64,000 bases of DNA from Rhodoferax ferrireducens T118 (GTDB lineage: Bacteria; Pseudomonadota; Gammaproteobacteria; Burkholderiales; Burkholderiaceae_C): contig NC_007908.1 in NCBI RefSeq assembly GCF_000013605.1, positions 4,402,001 through 4,466,000 on the forward strand. The letters run 5' to 3'. Both the position numbers and the translations under genes were made by a program. This document shows, piece after piece, positions 19,169 through 27,901 of the stretch. Every line of letters begins with the position of its first letter. Within the stretch, counting starts at the first letter, position 1. Below the pieces are notes generated by a model. The model ran no database searches. It saw only the letters and a list, made by a program, of their open reading frames with translations, and was not told where the DNA came from.

Positions 19169-19280
19169 TTGGGGACCGGTCTAAAAAATTTGGTATCGTG
19201 AACTCGTATGGGCGCGTGTGTGCGTGCCCACGTGCATGTGCGAGCGCCCGGGCGCCCGCGAGAAACTGGATTGTAGTCAG

Positions 19281-22200
19281 ATGAAAACATTGATCATTGC
19301 CGAAAAACCGTCAGTCGCCCAAGACATCGTGCGCGCCCTCACGCCGGTGGCGGGCAAGTTCGACAAGCACGACGAGCATTTTGAAAGCGACAGCTACGTC
19401 GTCACCAGTGCGGTAGGCCACTTGCTGGAGATTCAGGCGCCGGAAGAATTTGACGTCAAGCGCGGCAAGTGGAGCTTTGCCCACCTGCCCGTGATTCCGC
19501 CGCACTTTGATCTCAAGCCGGTGGACAAAACCAAAACGCGCCTGAACGCCGTGGTCAAACTGGCCAAGCGCAAGGATGTGGACCAACTCATCAACGCCTG
19601 TGATGCCGGGCGCGAGGGCGAGCTGATCTTTCGCCTGATCGAGCAATATGCGGGCGGGGCCAAGCCGCTGGGCAAGCCGGTGCGCCGCTTGTGGCTGCAG
19701 TCCATGACGCCGCAAGCCATTCGCGACGGTTTCAACACCCTGCGCTCCAACGAACAAATGTTGCCGCTGGCCGACGCGGCGCGCTGCCGCTCGGAGGCCG
19801 ACTGGCTGGTCGGCATCAACGGCACGCGCGCCATGACGGCGTTCAACTCGCGCGACGGCGGCTTCTTTCTGACCACCGTGGGCCGGGTACAAACACCGAC
19901 CTTGAGCGTGGTGGTGGAGCGCGAGGAAAAAATCCGCGCCTTTGTGTCGCGCGACTATTGGGAGGTGCACGCCACCTTCGCCGCGCAGGCGGGCGACTAC
20001 CCGGCCAAATGGTTTGACCCGCAGTGGAAAAAAGCCGCCGCCAATGCCGCCGCCGGTAACCTTGAGGAGGCCGACCCGGAGCTCAAGGCCGACCGCCTGT
20101 GGCAGCAGCGCGAAGCGCAAGCGATTGCCGATGCCGTGCGTGGCCAAACCGCCAGCGTCACCGAAGAGAGCAAGCCGACCACGCAGGCTTCTCCCTTGCT
20201 GTTTGACTTGACTTCCCTGCAGCGTGAGGCCAACGGCAAGTTCGGCTTTTCCGCCAAAACCACGCTGTCGATCGCGCAAAGCCTGTACGAGCGTCACAAA
20301 GCCCTGACCTACCCGCGCACCGACTCGCGCGCGCTGCCCGAGGACTACCTGCCGGTGGTCAAGCAAACGTTCGAGATGCTCTCAAAAAGCGCCATGCGCC
20401 ATCTGGCACCACACGCATTGACGGCGCTGAACAACAACTACATTCGCCCCAGCAAACGAATCTTTGACAACAGCAAGGTGAGTGACCACTTTGCCATCAT
20501 CCCGACCCTGCAGGCGCCCAGCGGCTTGAGCGAAGCCGAGCAGAAGATTTATGACCTGGTGGTGCGCCGCTTCATGGCGGTGTTTTTCCCGAACGCTGAA
20601 TACCAGATCACGACCCGAATTTCCGTGGCCGCCGGCCACAGCTTCAAGACCGAAGGCAAGGTGCTGGTCAAGCCCGGCTGGCTGGCCATTTACGGCAAAG
20701 AGGCCGTCGATGAAGTGACGGATCGTGACGGCGCCAAAGACGGCGACAAGGGCCAGCGCCTGGTGCCGGTGCAAGCCGGTGAACGCGTCACGGCGCAGAC
20801 GGTCGAGGCCCGTGGCCTGAAAACCCGACCCCCCGCACGCTACACCGAAGCCACGCTGCTGGGCGCCATGGAAGGCGCCGGGAAAACCATTGAAGACGAT
20901 GAGCTGCGCGCCGCCATGCACGAAAAAGGCCTGGGCACACCGGCCACCCGCGCCAGCATCATTGAAGGCCTGCTGACGCAGAAATACATGCTGCGCGAAG
21001 GCCGCGAGCTGATCCCCACCGCATCGGCGTTTCAGCTCATGACGCTCTTACGCGGCCTGGATGTCAAGGAGTTGTCCAAAGCCGAATTGACCGGCGAGTG
21101 GGAACACAAGCTGGCACTGATGGAGCACGGTCAGCTCAGCCGGGCTGAGTTCATGGCCGAGATTGCCGCCATGACCGAGCGCATGGTGAAGCAGGCCAAG
21201 GAATACGACCGCGACACCGTCCCCGGCAACTACGCCACTTTGACAGCACCGTGCCCGAACTGCGGCGGCATCATCAAGGAAAACTACCGCCGCTACACCT
21301 GCACCGGCAAGACCGGCGCGGAGGAAGGCTGCGGCTTCTCCTTTGGCAAGACCCCGGCCGGGCGAACCTTTGAAGTGGCCGAAGTGGAGCAGTTTCTGCG
21401 CGACAAAAAGATTGGCCCGCTGGAGGGTTTCCGCTCCAAGGCGGGCTGGCCGTTCACGGCTGAGATGGTGATCAAGTTCGACGAGGAAAGCAAAAACTAC
21501 AAGCTCGAATTTGACTTTGGCGACGACAAGAAGGGCGAGGAAAGCGGTGAACTGATCGACTTCAGTGGCCAGGAGTCACTGGGCGCCTGTCCCAAATGCG
21601 GTGCTCCCGTGTTTGAGCATGGCAAGAACTACGTCTGCGAAAAGTCCGTGCCCACCGACGCCCAGGCCACGCCCAGCTGCGACTTCAAGACCGGCCAGAT
21701 CATCCTGCAGCAGCCGATTGAGCGCGAGCAGATCGCCAAGTTACTGGCCACCGGCAAGACCGATTTGCTCGACAAGTTTGTCTCCATGCGCACCCGGCGC
21801 GGCTTCAAAGCCATGCTGGCCTGGGACGCCGAGGCCGGCAAAGTGAATTTTGAGTTTGCACCAAGCAAATTCCCGCCGCGCAAAACCGCCGCCAAGTCGG
21901 CAGCCGGGGCCTCGGTAGCTGCAAAAACAGGAGCAGCTCGAGCAGCAACAACGGGGGCTGCAGCCAAGAAAGCCGCTAAAAAAGTGGCCAGCCCCAAAGC
22001 CGCGGCCAAGGCCAGCGCCAAAACGCCGCGCAAGGCAGCGGTCAAAAAAGTCGCCAGCCCAGCCGCCGGCCTGCAGCCCAGCGCGGCATTGGCCGCCGTG
22101 ATTGGCGCGGAACCGGTGGCGCGGCCGCAGGTGATCAAGAAGCTGTGGGACTACATCAAGGCCAACAATCTGCAGGACGCCGTCAACAAGCGCAACATCA

Positions 22201-22289
22201 ATGCCGACGCCAAACTGCTGGCCGTGTTCGGCAAGCCGCAGGTGACGATGTTCGAGCTGGCCGGCATTGTCGGAAAACACCTGGCGTGA
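19281..22289 (+). CDS. topB: DNA topoisomerase III with C-terminal SWIB domain
   Basis: 1002 aa, starting at MKTLIIAEKPSVAQDI; an open stretch of 21 codons upstream is not family-like. It has an N-terminal TOPRIM domain (EKPS, then NACDAGREGELIFRL) and the type IA core with catalytic Tyr344 in TYPRTDSRALP. Two zinc ribbons follow (CPNCGG...; CPKCGAPVFEHG). An Ala/Lys-rich stretch of about 45 residues resembling a histone-like tail leads to a SWIB/MDM2-type domain (VIKKLWDYIKANNLQD...ELAGIVGKHL). It relaxes and decatenates DNA. The SWIB fusion is not found in E. coli TopB. Confidence 0.95.
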   Translation: MKTLIIAEKPSVAQDIVRALTPVAGKFDKHDEHFESDSYVVTSAVGHLLEIQAPEEFDVKRGKWSFAHLPVIPPHFDLKPVDKTKTRLNAVVKLAKRKDVDQLINACDAGREGELIFRLIEQYAGGAKPLGKPVRRLWLQSMTPQAIRDGFNTLRSNEQMLPLADAARCRSEADWLVGINGTRAMTAFNSRDGGFFLTTVGRVQTPTLSVVVEREEKIRAFVSRDYWEVHATFAAQAGDYPAKWFDPQWKKAAANAAAGNLEEADPELKADRLWQQREAQAIADAVRGQTASVTEESKPTTQASPLLFDLTSLQREANGKFGFSAKTTLSIAQSLYERHKALTYPRTDSRALPEDYLPVVKQTFEMLSKSAMRHLAPHALTALNNNYIRPSKRIFDNSKVSDHFAIIPTLQAPSGLSEAEQKIYDLVVRRFMAVFFPNAEYQITTRISVAAGHSFKTEGKVLVKPGWLAIYGKEAVDEVTDRDGAKDGDKGQRLVPVQAGERVTAQTVEARGLKTRPPARYTEATLLGAMEGAGKTIEDDELRAAMHEKGLGTPATRASIIEGLLTQKYMLREGRELIPTASAFQLMTLLRGLDVKELSKAELTGEWEHKLALMEHGQLSRAEFMAEIAAMTERMVKQAKEYDRDTVPGNYATLTAPCPNCGGIIKENYRRYTCTGKTGAEEGCGFSFGKTPAGRTFEVAEVEQFLRDKKIGPLEGFRSKAGWPFTAEMVIKFDEESKNYKLEFDFGDDKKGEESGELIDFSGQESLGACPKCGAPVFEHGKNYVCEKSVPTDAQATPSCDFKTGQIILQQPIEREQIAKLLATGKTDLLDKFVSMRTRRGFKAMLAWDAEAGKVNFEFAPSKFPPRKTAAKSAAGASVAAKTGAARAATTGAAAKKAAKKVASPKAAAKASAKTPRKAAVKKVASPAAGLQPSAALAAVIGAEPVARPQVIKKLWDYIKANNLQDAVNKRNINADAKLLAVFGKPQVTMFELAGIVGKHLA
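22251..22269 (+). repeat. 19-bp direct repeat, copy 1 (topB 3' end)
   Basis: TTCGAGCTGGCCGGCATTG lies within the SWIB-coding end of topB and recurs exactly, in the same orientation, at 27001-27019. The two copies bracket the accessory patch. Confidence 0.6.
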
Positions 22290-23023
22290 GCCATGCGGTC
22301 GCCCGCCTGCGCGAGCAGCGCAAGGCCAGCCTGGCGAGCCTTGACAAGCCCTTTGTTGCCCGGGGTTCGCACGCGCCGCGCTGTCCCGCTTGCCGGGTGA
22401 TCTTCAGCCACTGCCTGTGCGCCTTGCGGCCCCAGGTGACGACCCGCGCTGGCATGTGCCTGATCATGTGCGACATGGAGCCGCTCAAACCCAGCAACAC
22501 CGGCTGGTTGATCGCCGACGTGGTGCCGGACACCGCCGCTTTTGGCTGGTCGCGCACGCAAGTGGACCCCGCCTTGCTGACTCTGCTGGCCGACCCGCAA
22601 TGGGCACCCTATCTGGTGTTTCCCGGCGAGTATGTCGCCCCTGAGCGCGTCGTGACCGAGGTGCCGGTGCTTGCCGGCAAACGCCCGTTGTTTGTCCTGC
22701 TGGATGCCACCTGGTCGCAGGCGCGCAAGATGTTTCGCAAAAGCCCCTACTTGAACCACTTGCCGGTGCTCAGCCTGCAGCCCGAACAACTCTCGCGCTA
22801 CCGCCTGCGCCGCTCGACCCGCGATGACCACCTGTGCACCTCGGAGGTGGCCGCACTGTGCCTGGCCTTGGGCGGAGAGACACATGCAGCCGAGACGCTG
22901 GAAACCTATCTGGAGGTCTTCAGCAACCATTACTTGAATTCCAGGCAGTCCGTGCCGCCGGATCTTGAAGACGCGGCGCATCGGCGATTGCGCGATCTGG
23001 CTTGGCCTGCACAGTTTGGGTAG
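22286..23023 (+). CDS. DTW-domain tRNA-uridine aminocarboxypropyltransferase-like protein
   Basis: About 245 aa from a GTG that overlaps the topB stop codon (GTGA), giving VSHAVARLREQRK; the frame is open further upstream inside topB but unlike the family. The DTW motif appears as LLDATWSQARKMF, with cysteines CPACRVIFSHCLC near the N-terminus and the conserved RRSTRDDHLCTSEV. Family members such as TapT transfer the aminocarboxypropyl group of AdoMet to tRNA uridine (acp3U). The overlap indicates translational coupling to topB. Confidence 0.85.
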   Translation: MSHAVARLREQRKASLASLDKPFVARGSHAPRCPACRVIFSHCLCALRPQVTTRAGMCLIMCDMEPLKPSNTGWLIADVVPDTAAFGWSRTQVDPALLTLLADPQWAPYLVFPGEYVAPERVVTEVPVLAGKRPLFVLLDATWSQARKMFRKSPYLNHLPVLSLQPEQLSRYRLRRSTRDDHLCTSEVAALCLALGGETHAAETLETYLEVFSNHYLNSRQSVPPDLEDAAHRRLRDLAWPAQFG

Positions 23024-23040
23024 TTGAATTCCTCGCCACA

Positions 23041-23062
23041 TTCACGACAGACAAGTCGTGAA
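23041..23062. repeat. Perfect inverted repeat after the DTW gene
   Basis: TTCACGAC and GTCGTGAA form an 8-bp perfect stem around a 6-nt loop, 17 bp after the DTW stop codon. There is no T-run, so it is not a clear intrinsic terminator. It marks the boundary between housekeeping genes and the accessory patch. Confidence 0.5.
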
Positions 23063-23146
23063 ACTGAATGATGGGTGTCGATTCATGTTGATGAGACCAC
23101 GCAGGACCGTAAACGTCCGGTGGCGGCCACCTTTGCCTGCCGATGT

Positions 23147-23422
23147 GATCAAGTCAGCCGCCACGGGAGTCGGGCCAACGTCACCAATGACCTGTTAAAG
23201 GTGGTCAAGGCCAAGCACTACGTGTGCAGCACAAACAACAACTACTTCAAGCATCCCGATGAAGAAGCCGTGGCCCTTGTCATCGTCGACTCTGAAGCGC
23301 CCACACTCTGGTTCAACTATGACACGCCTCAGGACCGCCGGGATTCGGCTGCCCTCAAGAAGTACGGCTATCACGTGAACTACCTTGACCGGGACGGCCA
23401 AGGAATCACACTAACCCTCTAG
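23147..23422 (+). pseudogene. C-terminal fragment of an MBL-fold (ComEC-like) hydrolase
   Basis: From residue 25 of an open frame the translation reads VSRHGSRANVTNDLLKVV, then YVCSTNNNYFKHPDEEA and TLWFNYDTP. This is the pattern of the C-terminal third of ComEC/Rec2-type metallohydrolases (HHGS, then a terminal HP). The N-terminal metal site HxHxDH is absent. The roughly 24 preceding residues look unrelated and are probably read-through of junk from an ATG at 23075. It is best read as a truncated remnant. Confidence 0.55.
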
Positions 23423-23564
23423 TGCGGCACCCTTGGTGACCGGCCGAGTCAAGCGCTTCGATCTCCACTAGCACTGTGCACGCAACATTCCCCCGGTCGC
23501 AATTTGGCCTGGGCACAGAAAAACACCTGCGTTCTTACCCGCAAGCTCCAGGGCAGGGCCGCTT

Positions 23565-24173
23565 TCAGTCGATCAACCTACCGTCCTTGAAGACTGAAAT
23601 GATCGTGGATACATAGTCATGGACGTATTGGTTCGTTGGCTTGTTGTTTTGTGGACCCAAAACCAATGGGCCACTGGTAACTCCAACGTCGTACTGCCAC
23701 TTCTCTTTGCTTGCCATGTCCAAAACGACAGTCCTCAACGACATCACTGTTTCTGCACCTGTTTGGTGGCCGGACACCGGCGTGACCACGATGAGTTGAT
23801 CGACGCCTTCCTCGACACCTGAGTTCTTCAACCGGTCCTTGAGCGTGGCGCTCAATTCTTCCTTGAAGAGGTTGCGAATGAGGTTCATGTCCGAGGTCGC
23901 TTGTCTCGCTTGCGGGGACGTTGGCTTTGTAGCTTCTCGCATGGCGGCACTGCTTACACCCCCGTAGGCGACGACTCCTATCGAAACAAAAAACCCAGGG
24001 TTGTCCTGCCACCGAACCGATGCGCGTTGAAGCTTGAAATTCGCCACCGGGACTGGGACATATCGTCCTGAGCGATCTCGGTATCGGTATCCATTGGCGC
24101 ACGCTGCTAGCAGACCCACTGCGCTTGTCAGTGTGATCAACGTTGCACGCCTTGTTAGCACTTGATTGTTCAT
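23565..24173 (-). CDS. Putative lipoprotein of unknown function
   Basis: 202 aa. The N-terminus TRRATLITLTSAVGLLAACANG combines an Arg pair, a hydrophobic stretch and a lipobox LLAAC, with Cys25 as the predicted lipidation site. The mature part is mixed alpha/beta with no family I recognise. It contains SDMNLIRNLFKEELSATLKDRL and DQLIVVTPVSGHQTG, reminiscent of proteins that bind or measure something in the periplasm, but no function should be assigned. It is a lone gene in the accessory patch. Confidence 0.65.
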   Translation of the reverse strand: MNNQVLTRRATLITLTSAVGLLAACANGYRYRDRSGRYVPVPVANFKLQRASVRWQDNPGFFVSIGVVAYGGVSSAAMREATKPTSPQARQATSDMNLIRNLFKEELSATLKDRLKNSGVEEGVDQLIVVTPVSGHQTGAETVMSLRTVVLDMASKEKWQYDVGVTSGPLVLGPQNNKPTNQYVHDYVSTIISVFKDGRLID

Positions 24174-24654
24174 GAAATCCCTGTGGTTTTTTGTGTGGGC
24201 AAAACGCTTTCCTGCACAGCGCTACGAAATTCTAAAGTCTTTTCTCTGGCTCAATCCCAGTTGTTGTTTTGGCGGACAGGAGTTAGCACTTGTCTGAGTG
24301 CGGTCTTGATCGTCAATTTGCGTGATGCGTACACTGTTTCGCGCAATTGAAGTCGTAAACACGCCTCTAGCATTCATGCGGGTTTGCGGGGCGTTGGATT
24401 TTGGAGACGATTTTTTTAAAGTCGTAAACACACGCCTCAAAAGCGCAGTGCGAACGCCTCCTGTGCAGCGGGAGCCGACATTCTTCCAGAACTTCCAGTG
24501 AGCTAGACTTGCGCGGTTCAGTCCAACATGGTTTATCTTCGTCCAAGACGCGCTCATGATTTCTAGCAGAATTGCAGCGTGGCAAATGAGTGCTAACAGT
24601 TGGGTTTCACTGCATTACTTTTCCTTTTAACAGTAACAACCCGTCGAGGTCTAT
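24174..24654. other. Intergenic region with an imperfect direct repeat
   Basis: This is a 481-bp gap between the divergent lipoprotein and secreted-protein genes, with no supported gene. It contains a direct repeat, AAGTCGTAAACACGCCTC at 24350-24367 and AAGTCGTAAACACACGCCTC at 24419-24438, differing only by an AC insertion. It probably also holds both promoters, but no convincing hexamers stand out. Confidence 0.5.
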
Positions 24655-25302
24655 ATGCTGAAGATATTTGTCACGTTCATTGTCATTTCAATGCTTCCCT
24701 CACTTGGTTTTTCGCAAAGTAGTCTCCCCCAAAAGAATGAAGCCGCGCTCAAAAAAATCACCCCAATTTTCAGCCAGCTTGTAATGCTTTCATCTCCTAA
24801 GGGCTTCGATCTAGTCTTTGAAGAAGCAAAGGACAGCAGCTATATTCAAGAATCTGTTCTTGCGGGAGAATCAATAAAGAAATGGTCGCAAATGATCACA
24901 GTGACTGGCTATAAAGGGCTAGCTTTAAATCCAAATGCTTCGCCAAAGGCATTTGCCGAATTGATTTCAAATGGATTCCGAAAGGTTTGTCCTAGTTCTT
25001 TCAATTCTGTTGGTCCTGGGGATACAAAAATTGATGGCTATAGTTCCTTCGTTACTATCACGAGTTGCGGAACGGCAAATCCGACGGATAGTTACAGTGA
25101 GTCAACGCTAATAATTGCGCTCAGAGGTGAAAAGGACTTATATACAATTCAGTGGTCGGAAAGAGGCGAAGTTTCTGATAAACCACTCAAGCTTGATCAA
25201 CAAAAATGGGTGGGGCGCCTACAAATGCTTAACCCTATTAAGCTGTGTTCCAAAGTACCGGACGAGCCAGCACCGTATCCAAGCTGCCTCAATCGTCCAT
25301 AG
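24655..25302 (+). CDS. Putative exported protein of unknown function
   Basis: 215 aa with a Sec signal peptide (MLKIFVTFIVISMLPSLGFS, cleavage likely before QSS). The mature protein has four cysteines (CPSSF, TSCGT, LCSK, PSCL) that could form disulphides. No domain is recognised. The codon usage is AT-rich compared with the rest of the window (many AAA, TCT, ATT), which points to recent acquisition. The translation shows a coherent exported protein rather than a random frame. Confidence 0.6.
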   Translation: MLKIFVTFIVISMLPSLGFSQSSLPQKNEAALKKITPIFSQLVMLSSPKGFDLVFEEAKDSSYIQESVLAGESIKKWSQMITVTGYKGLALNPNASPKAFAELISNGFRKVCPSSFNSVGPGDTKIDGYSSFVTITSCGTANPTDSYSESTLIIALRGEKDLYTIQWSERGEVSDKPLKLDQQKWVGRLQMLNPIKLCSKVPDEPAPYPSCLNRP

Positions 25303-25603
25303 CCCTGACCTCAATCGGAGAGGTAACGGCTGCAAACAGTCCCCTTACCACCCACCGTGCGGGTCCAACGTGGGTCGTTCAACTAGCGGTTTTATGACTT
25401 CTTTCTGGAAACTTGACTGTCGGCTTTGTGTCTTAAAGAGTCAGTGGCTGGGGAGTTGTCAACATTTCGCTTGAAGGGCAACAGCACGCAGCCGCTATTT
25501 CTTGAACAACGTATTCGTCGCTGAGCAAACGTTGATCGAAATAGGAATCCCGCGCTGCGCCCGCTCATCAGCCTGACCGGCGCGGTAAGGCCGCACCGCG
25601 CTG
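25303..25603. other. Intergenic region without recognisable content
   Basis: The roughly 300 bp between the exported-protein gene and the DUF4143 remnant contain only short frames in all directions. I recognise no repeat or RNA in them. They are probably eroded island DNA. Confidence 0.5.
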
Positions 25604-25860
25604 TCAGCACTCCTTTCCCCACAAGGTAGACAAGGGCACAGCCCACAGGCCATCACCCAGTGGCAAGGTCTCTAGGCCGTCATACAGCAGCACCCCCATC
25701 TTGAACTGAACGCCCGCGACGCTGGCCAGTTTTTTCTGGCCACGCAGATCGCTTTCCTTGACGCCGGCGCTGGCTTTGACCTCGATGCCCACCAGTTGCC
25801 CGGCGGCGTTTTCGATCACCACATCCACCTCAAGCCAGGGCCTCTTTGAGGCGGGCTTGG
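25604..25860 (-). pseudogene. C-terminal remnant of a DUF4143-type AAA ATPase
   Basis: About 85 residues reading LEVDVVIENAAGQLVGIEVKAS, then SDLRGQKKLASVAG and LYDGLETLPLGDGLWAVPLSTLW. These match the end of ATPases with a C-terminal DUF4143 domain (nuclease-like E-D-xxx-K layout with VGIEVKAS). The upstream part of the open frame is unrelated to the family, and the roughly 300-residue ATPase portion is missing. This is a decayed accessory gene. Confidence 0.65.
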
Positions 25861-26074
25861 ATGAGACGGGGGGTAAAGCGTGCTTGTATCCATGGGCCGA
25901 ATCGTACCGGGATATTCGGAATCTAATACGCAACGGCTTGTGCTTGCCTCCGTAGCGATGCCGGGAGGTATCACACTTGTTATTGCCGGACGGAAAATTA
26001 CGAAGTAACCGGCATCACCACTGAATGCCCCGATCGATAACTGGCGTCATTCACCGGCTGCACTGCAAGGCCCG

Positions 26075-26284
26075 CTACTTGCGAGGAGCCACGATGGGCG
26101 GTGTGCCTTCTTTGAATAACTGCTGCAGCTGTGTGCGCAATTCCGGCGTGTCCTCATGCCGATGGACCGACACAGCATGCTGCACAGCCGCATCCAGCAA
26201 CTCTTTGTCCGTATCGGCCGATAGCGCTACTGTGCAATTCATCTCACTCGGGAATTCCCGGCAATCGATATATTTGCGTGTCAT
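26075..26284 (-). CDS. DUF1059-family small protein
   Basis: 69 aa from the ATG giving MTRKYIDCREFP; seven further upstream codons are open but not family-like. The pattern KYIDCREFPSEMNCTVALS, then ELLDAAVQHAVSVHRHEDTPELR, is the DUF1059 domain, with two conserved cysteines and an HAVSVH motif that could bind metal. Function is unknown. A run of GGAGG lies upstream of the chosen start. It seems intact amid remnants. Confidence 0.8.
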   Translation of the reverse strand: MTRKYIDCREFPSEMNCTVALSADTDKELLDAAVQHAVSVHRHEDTPELRTQLQQLFKEGTPPIVAPRK

Positions 26285-26839
26285 TTCAACCTCCTCATCA
26301 AGCAAGTGACGGCAAGGCTCGAATCAGGGCGTCATCTACTACCAAATAGTGCCGCCCCGATCGAAGTACAAATGCGAAGTTTGCCGTGTTCTTTTATAGT
26401 CAAAAAATCCTCGTTTTCAAGTCCTCATCGGCCACAACAAGGAGTTTCTGGAGTCTATGAAACCATCTCGACTTCTTGTGCCAGGCAGGCGAACACAACA
26501 GAAGGAGAAGGTTATCGAAAAGTGAAACGAGCGCAGCTTGCAAGCGTCCGCTCTTGATCGATTGCCGAAGTAGATTTTGAAGAAATCAGCGTCCCATTGC
26601 CGACGGTCACGCTGCAGGTGCCAATGTCGGGTTTGGAAAAGTCAGTTCCGAAAGTCGACAGGCGCCTGACAGTTTTCAAGAGTCCGCGGCCGGCACGGGT
26701 ACGGACACGCCGGACGCTTGCACCAGCCGGGCCGTCTGGCGCACTGCGAAAGCCCGGCAAGAGGTGCGGCCCGCTTCTGCCGCGAAGCGCGCCAGGTCCT
26801 CCACTTGGACGCGCCCAGGTCACGCAGATTGCGCAGTCA
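26285..26839. other. Degraded region between DUF1059 gene and antitoxin remnant
   Basis: No intact gene is seen. On the minus strand a 42-codon frame from GTG at 26804 to a stop at 26676 reads VEDLARFAAEAGRTS and FAVRQTARLVQASG. It looks like real but truncated protein sequence of unknown family; an alternative frame just upstream (NLRDLGAS) could join it through a frameshift. I would treat it as an eroded gene. Confidence 0.35.
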
Positions 26840-27017
26840 TCAGTGAACATGCACCTTCTCTTGCAGCCATATCGTGATCAATGATTGGTAGAGCACATCC
26901 CGGGAATTTGCGGCTGCTTTGATGGCGTCCAGCCAATGCCGAGGCAGTCGAAGCGAAATCGTCTTGGTCCTTCAAGTTGGGCAGGGTCACCTTATTGGCT
27001 TTCGAGCTGGCCGGCAT
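26840..27017 (-). pseudogene. Frameshifted CopG/BrnA-like ribbon-helix-helix antitoxin
   Basis: The first 14 or so codons read ANKVTLPNLKD in one frame. The sequence then continues in another frame as TKTISLRLPRHWLDAIKAAA and SLITIWLQEKVHVH, which is the ribbon-helix-helix antitoxin signature. A stop codon (TGA) lies directly before the second segment in its own frame, so one frameshift near 26970 separates the halves. No toxin gene is adjacent. Its first codons overlap the second copy of the 19-bp repeat. Confidence 0.55.
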
Positions 27018-27019
27018 TG
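27001..27019 (+). repeat. 19-bp direct repeat, copy 2
   Basis: An exact copy of the topB 3'-end sequence TTCGAGCTGGCCGGCATTG, 4.75 kb downstream in the same orientation. Flanking bases differ on both sides, so the match ends sharply. Confidence 0.6.
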
Positions 27020-27114
27020 GGAGCCAGCATTGGGGGTGATGCGGCTTGGGCTGGGAATACCCTGATGCAGCCCAGGCGGCACGCTCTTATCATCAAAATT
27101 TTGGAGCGCACCGC

Positions 27115-27684
27115 ATGAAGCAGACCCTCAAACATACCGTGTTGGCCGCCACCCTGATCGGCGGCGCCAGCCTGGCCCAAGCGGCCGGTTTTACCCTCAG
27201 CAGCCCCGACATCAAGGCGGGCGGCACCATCGCCCAGCGCTTCGAGTTCAATGGCTTCGGCTGCGCCGGCGACAACAAATCACCAGCGCTCAAGTGGAGC
27301 GGCGCGCCCAAGGCGACCAAGGCGTTTGCCGTCACCATGTACGACCCGGACGCACCCACCGGCTCAGGCTGGTGGCACTGGATGGTGATCAACCTCCCGT
27401 TTGAGGTGAACGCGCTCGCGGCCGACGCCGGGGCGGTGGGCGGGGCCAACCTGCCCCCAGGCGCCAGCCAGGCGCGCATCGACTTCGGTGTGGCGGGCTG
27501 GGGTGGCGTTTGCCCACCGGCGGGCGACAAACCGCACCGCTACATCTTCACCGTGTATGCCCTGAAAGACAAACTTGAAGTGCCGGCTGACGCCACCGCT
27601 GCGCTGACTGGCTACATGATCCACGGCAACAGCCTGGGGCAAGCCAGCTTCACGGCCAGGTACGGCCGACCGAAGGCCAAATGA
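27115..27684 (+). CDS. Exported PEBP (YbhB/YbcL-like) family protein
   Basis: 189 aa from the ATG giving MKQTLKHTVLAA; the upstream open frame lacks family similarity. A signal peptide ends at AQA-AG (residue 23). The phosphatidylethanolamine-binding-protein fold is shown by FEFNGFGCAGDNKSPALKWSGAP, AVTMYDPDAPTGSGWWHW (the ligand-pocket DPDAP motif) and FTVYALKDKLEVP. Bacterial members are periplasmic or cytoplasmic and have no settled biochemical role; kinase-inhibitor annotations come from eukaryotic relatives. It is a single gene. Confidence 0.9.
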   Translation: MKQTLKHTVLAATLIGGASLAQAAGFTLSSPDIKAGGTIAQRFEFNGFGCAGDNKSPALKWSGAPKATKAFAVTMYDPDAPTGSGWWHWMVINLPFEVNALAADAGAVGGANLPPGASQARIDFGVAGWGGVCPPAGDKPHRYIFTVYALKDKLEVPADATAALTGYMIHGNSLGQASFTARYGRPKAK

Positions 27685-27710
27685 GCGCGCGGACAAGTCC
27701 CCGTTTTATA

Positions 27711-27772
27711 GACAAAACAGGGCTCCAGCCCCCGTATTTACTGCCTAAGTAGCTATATATATTATAGCAAAC
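27711..27772. repeat. Palindromic intergenic repeat, copy B
   Basis: In reverse orientation relative to copy A, it contains GCTATA / TATAGC arms and then, on the minus strand, TACTTAGGCAGTAAATACGG and GGGCTGGAGCCCTG. This is the same order of blocks as in copies A and C. It lies between the PEBP gene and the acetoacetyl-CoA synthetase gene. Confidence 0.6.
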
Positions 27773-27901
27773 TGCGGCTGCGACCAATTCCTGCTGGCGT
27801 CCTTTGCGGGGCTCACGAAAAGCCGGCACGCAGACTTGCCGGTGTCAAACAGGCGTCAGTCGCTTTTGTTCTTTTAGTCAAAACCGGATTACCCTCGACC
27901 C

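Noticed and set aside
23041..23062. Inverted repeat after the DTW gene as an intrinsic terminator
   Set aside because: The stem is perfect but no T-run follows on either strand, so I list it only as a repeat.
26512..26850. A 112-codon minus-strand frame next to the antitoxin remnant, considered as its toxin
   Set aside because: The translation is Arg/Gly/Pro-rich with no toxin motif. It lies on the wrong side for a BrnT/BrnA order.
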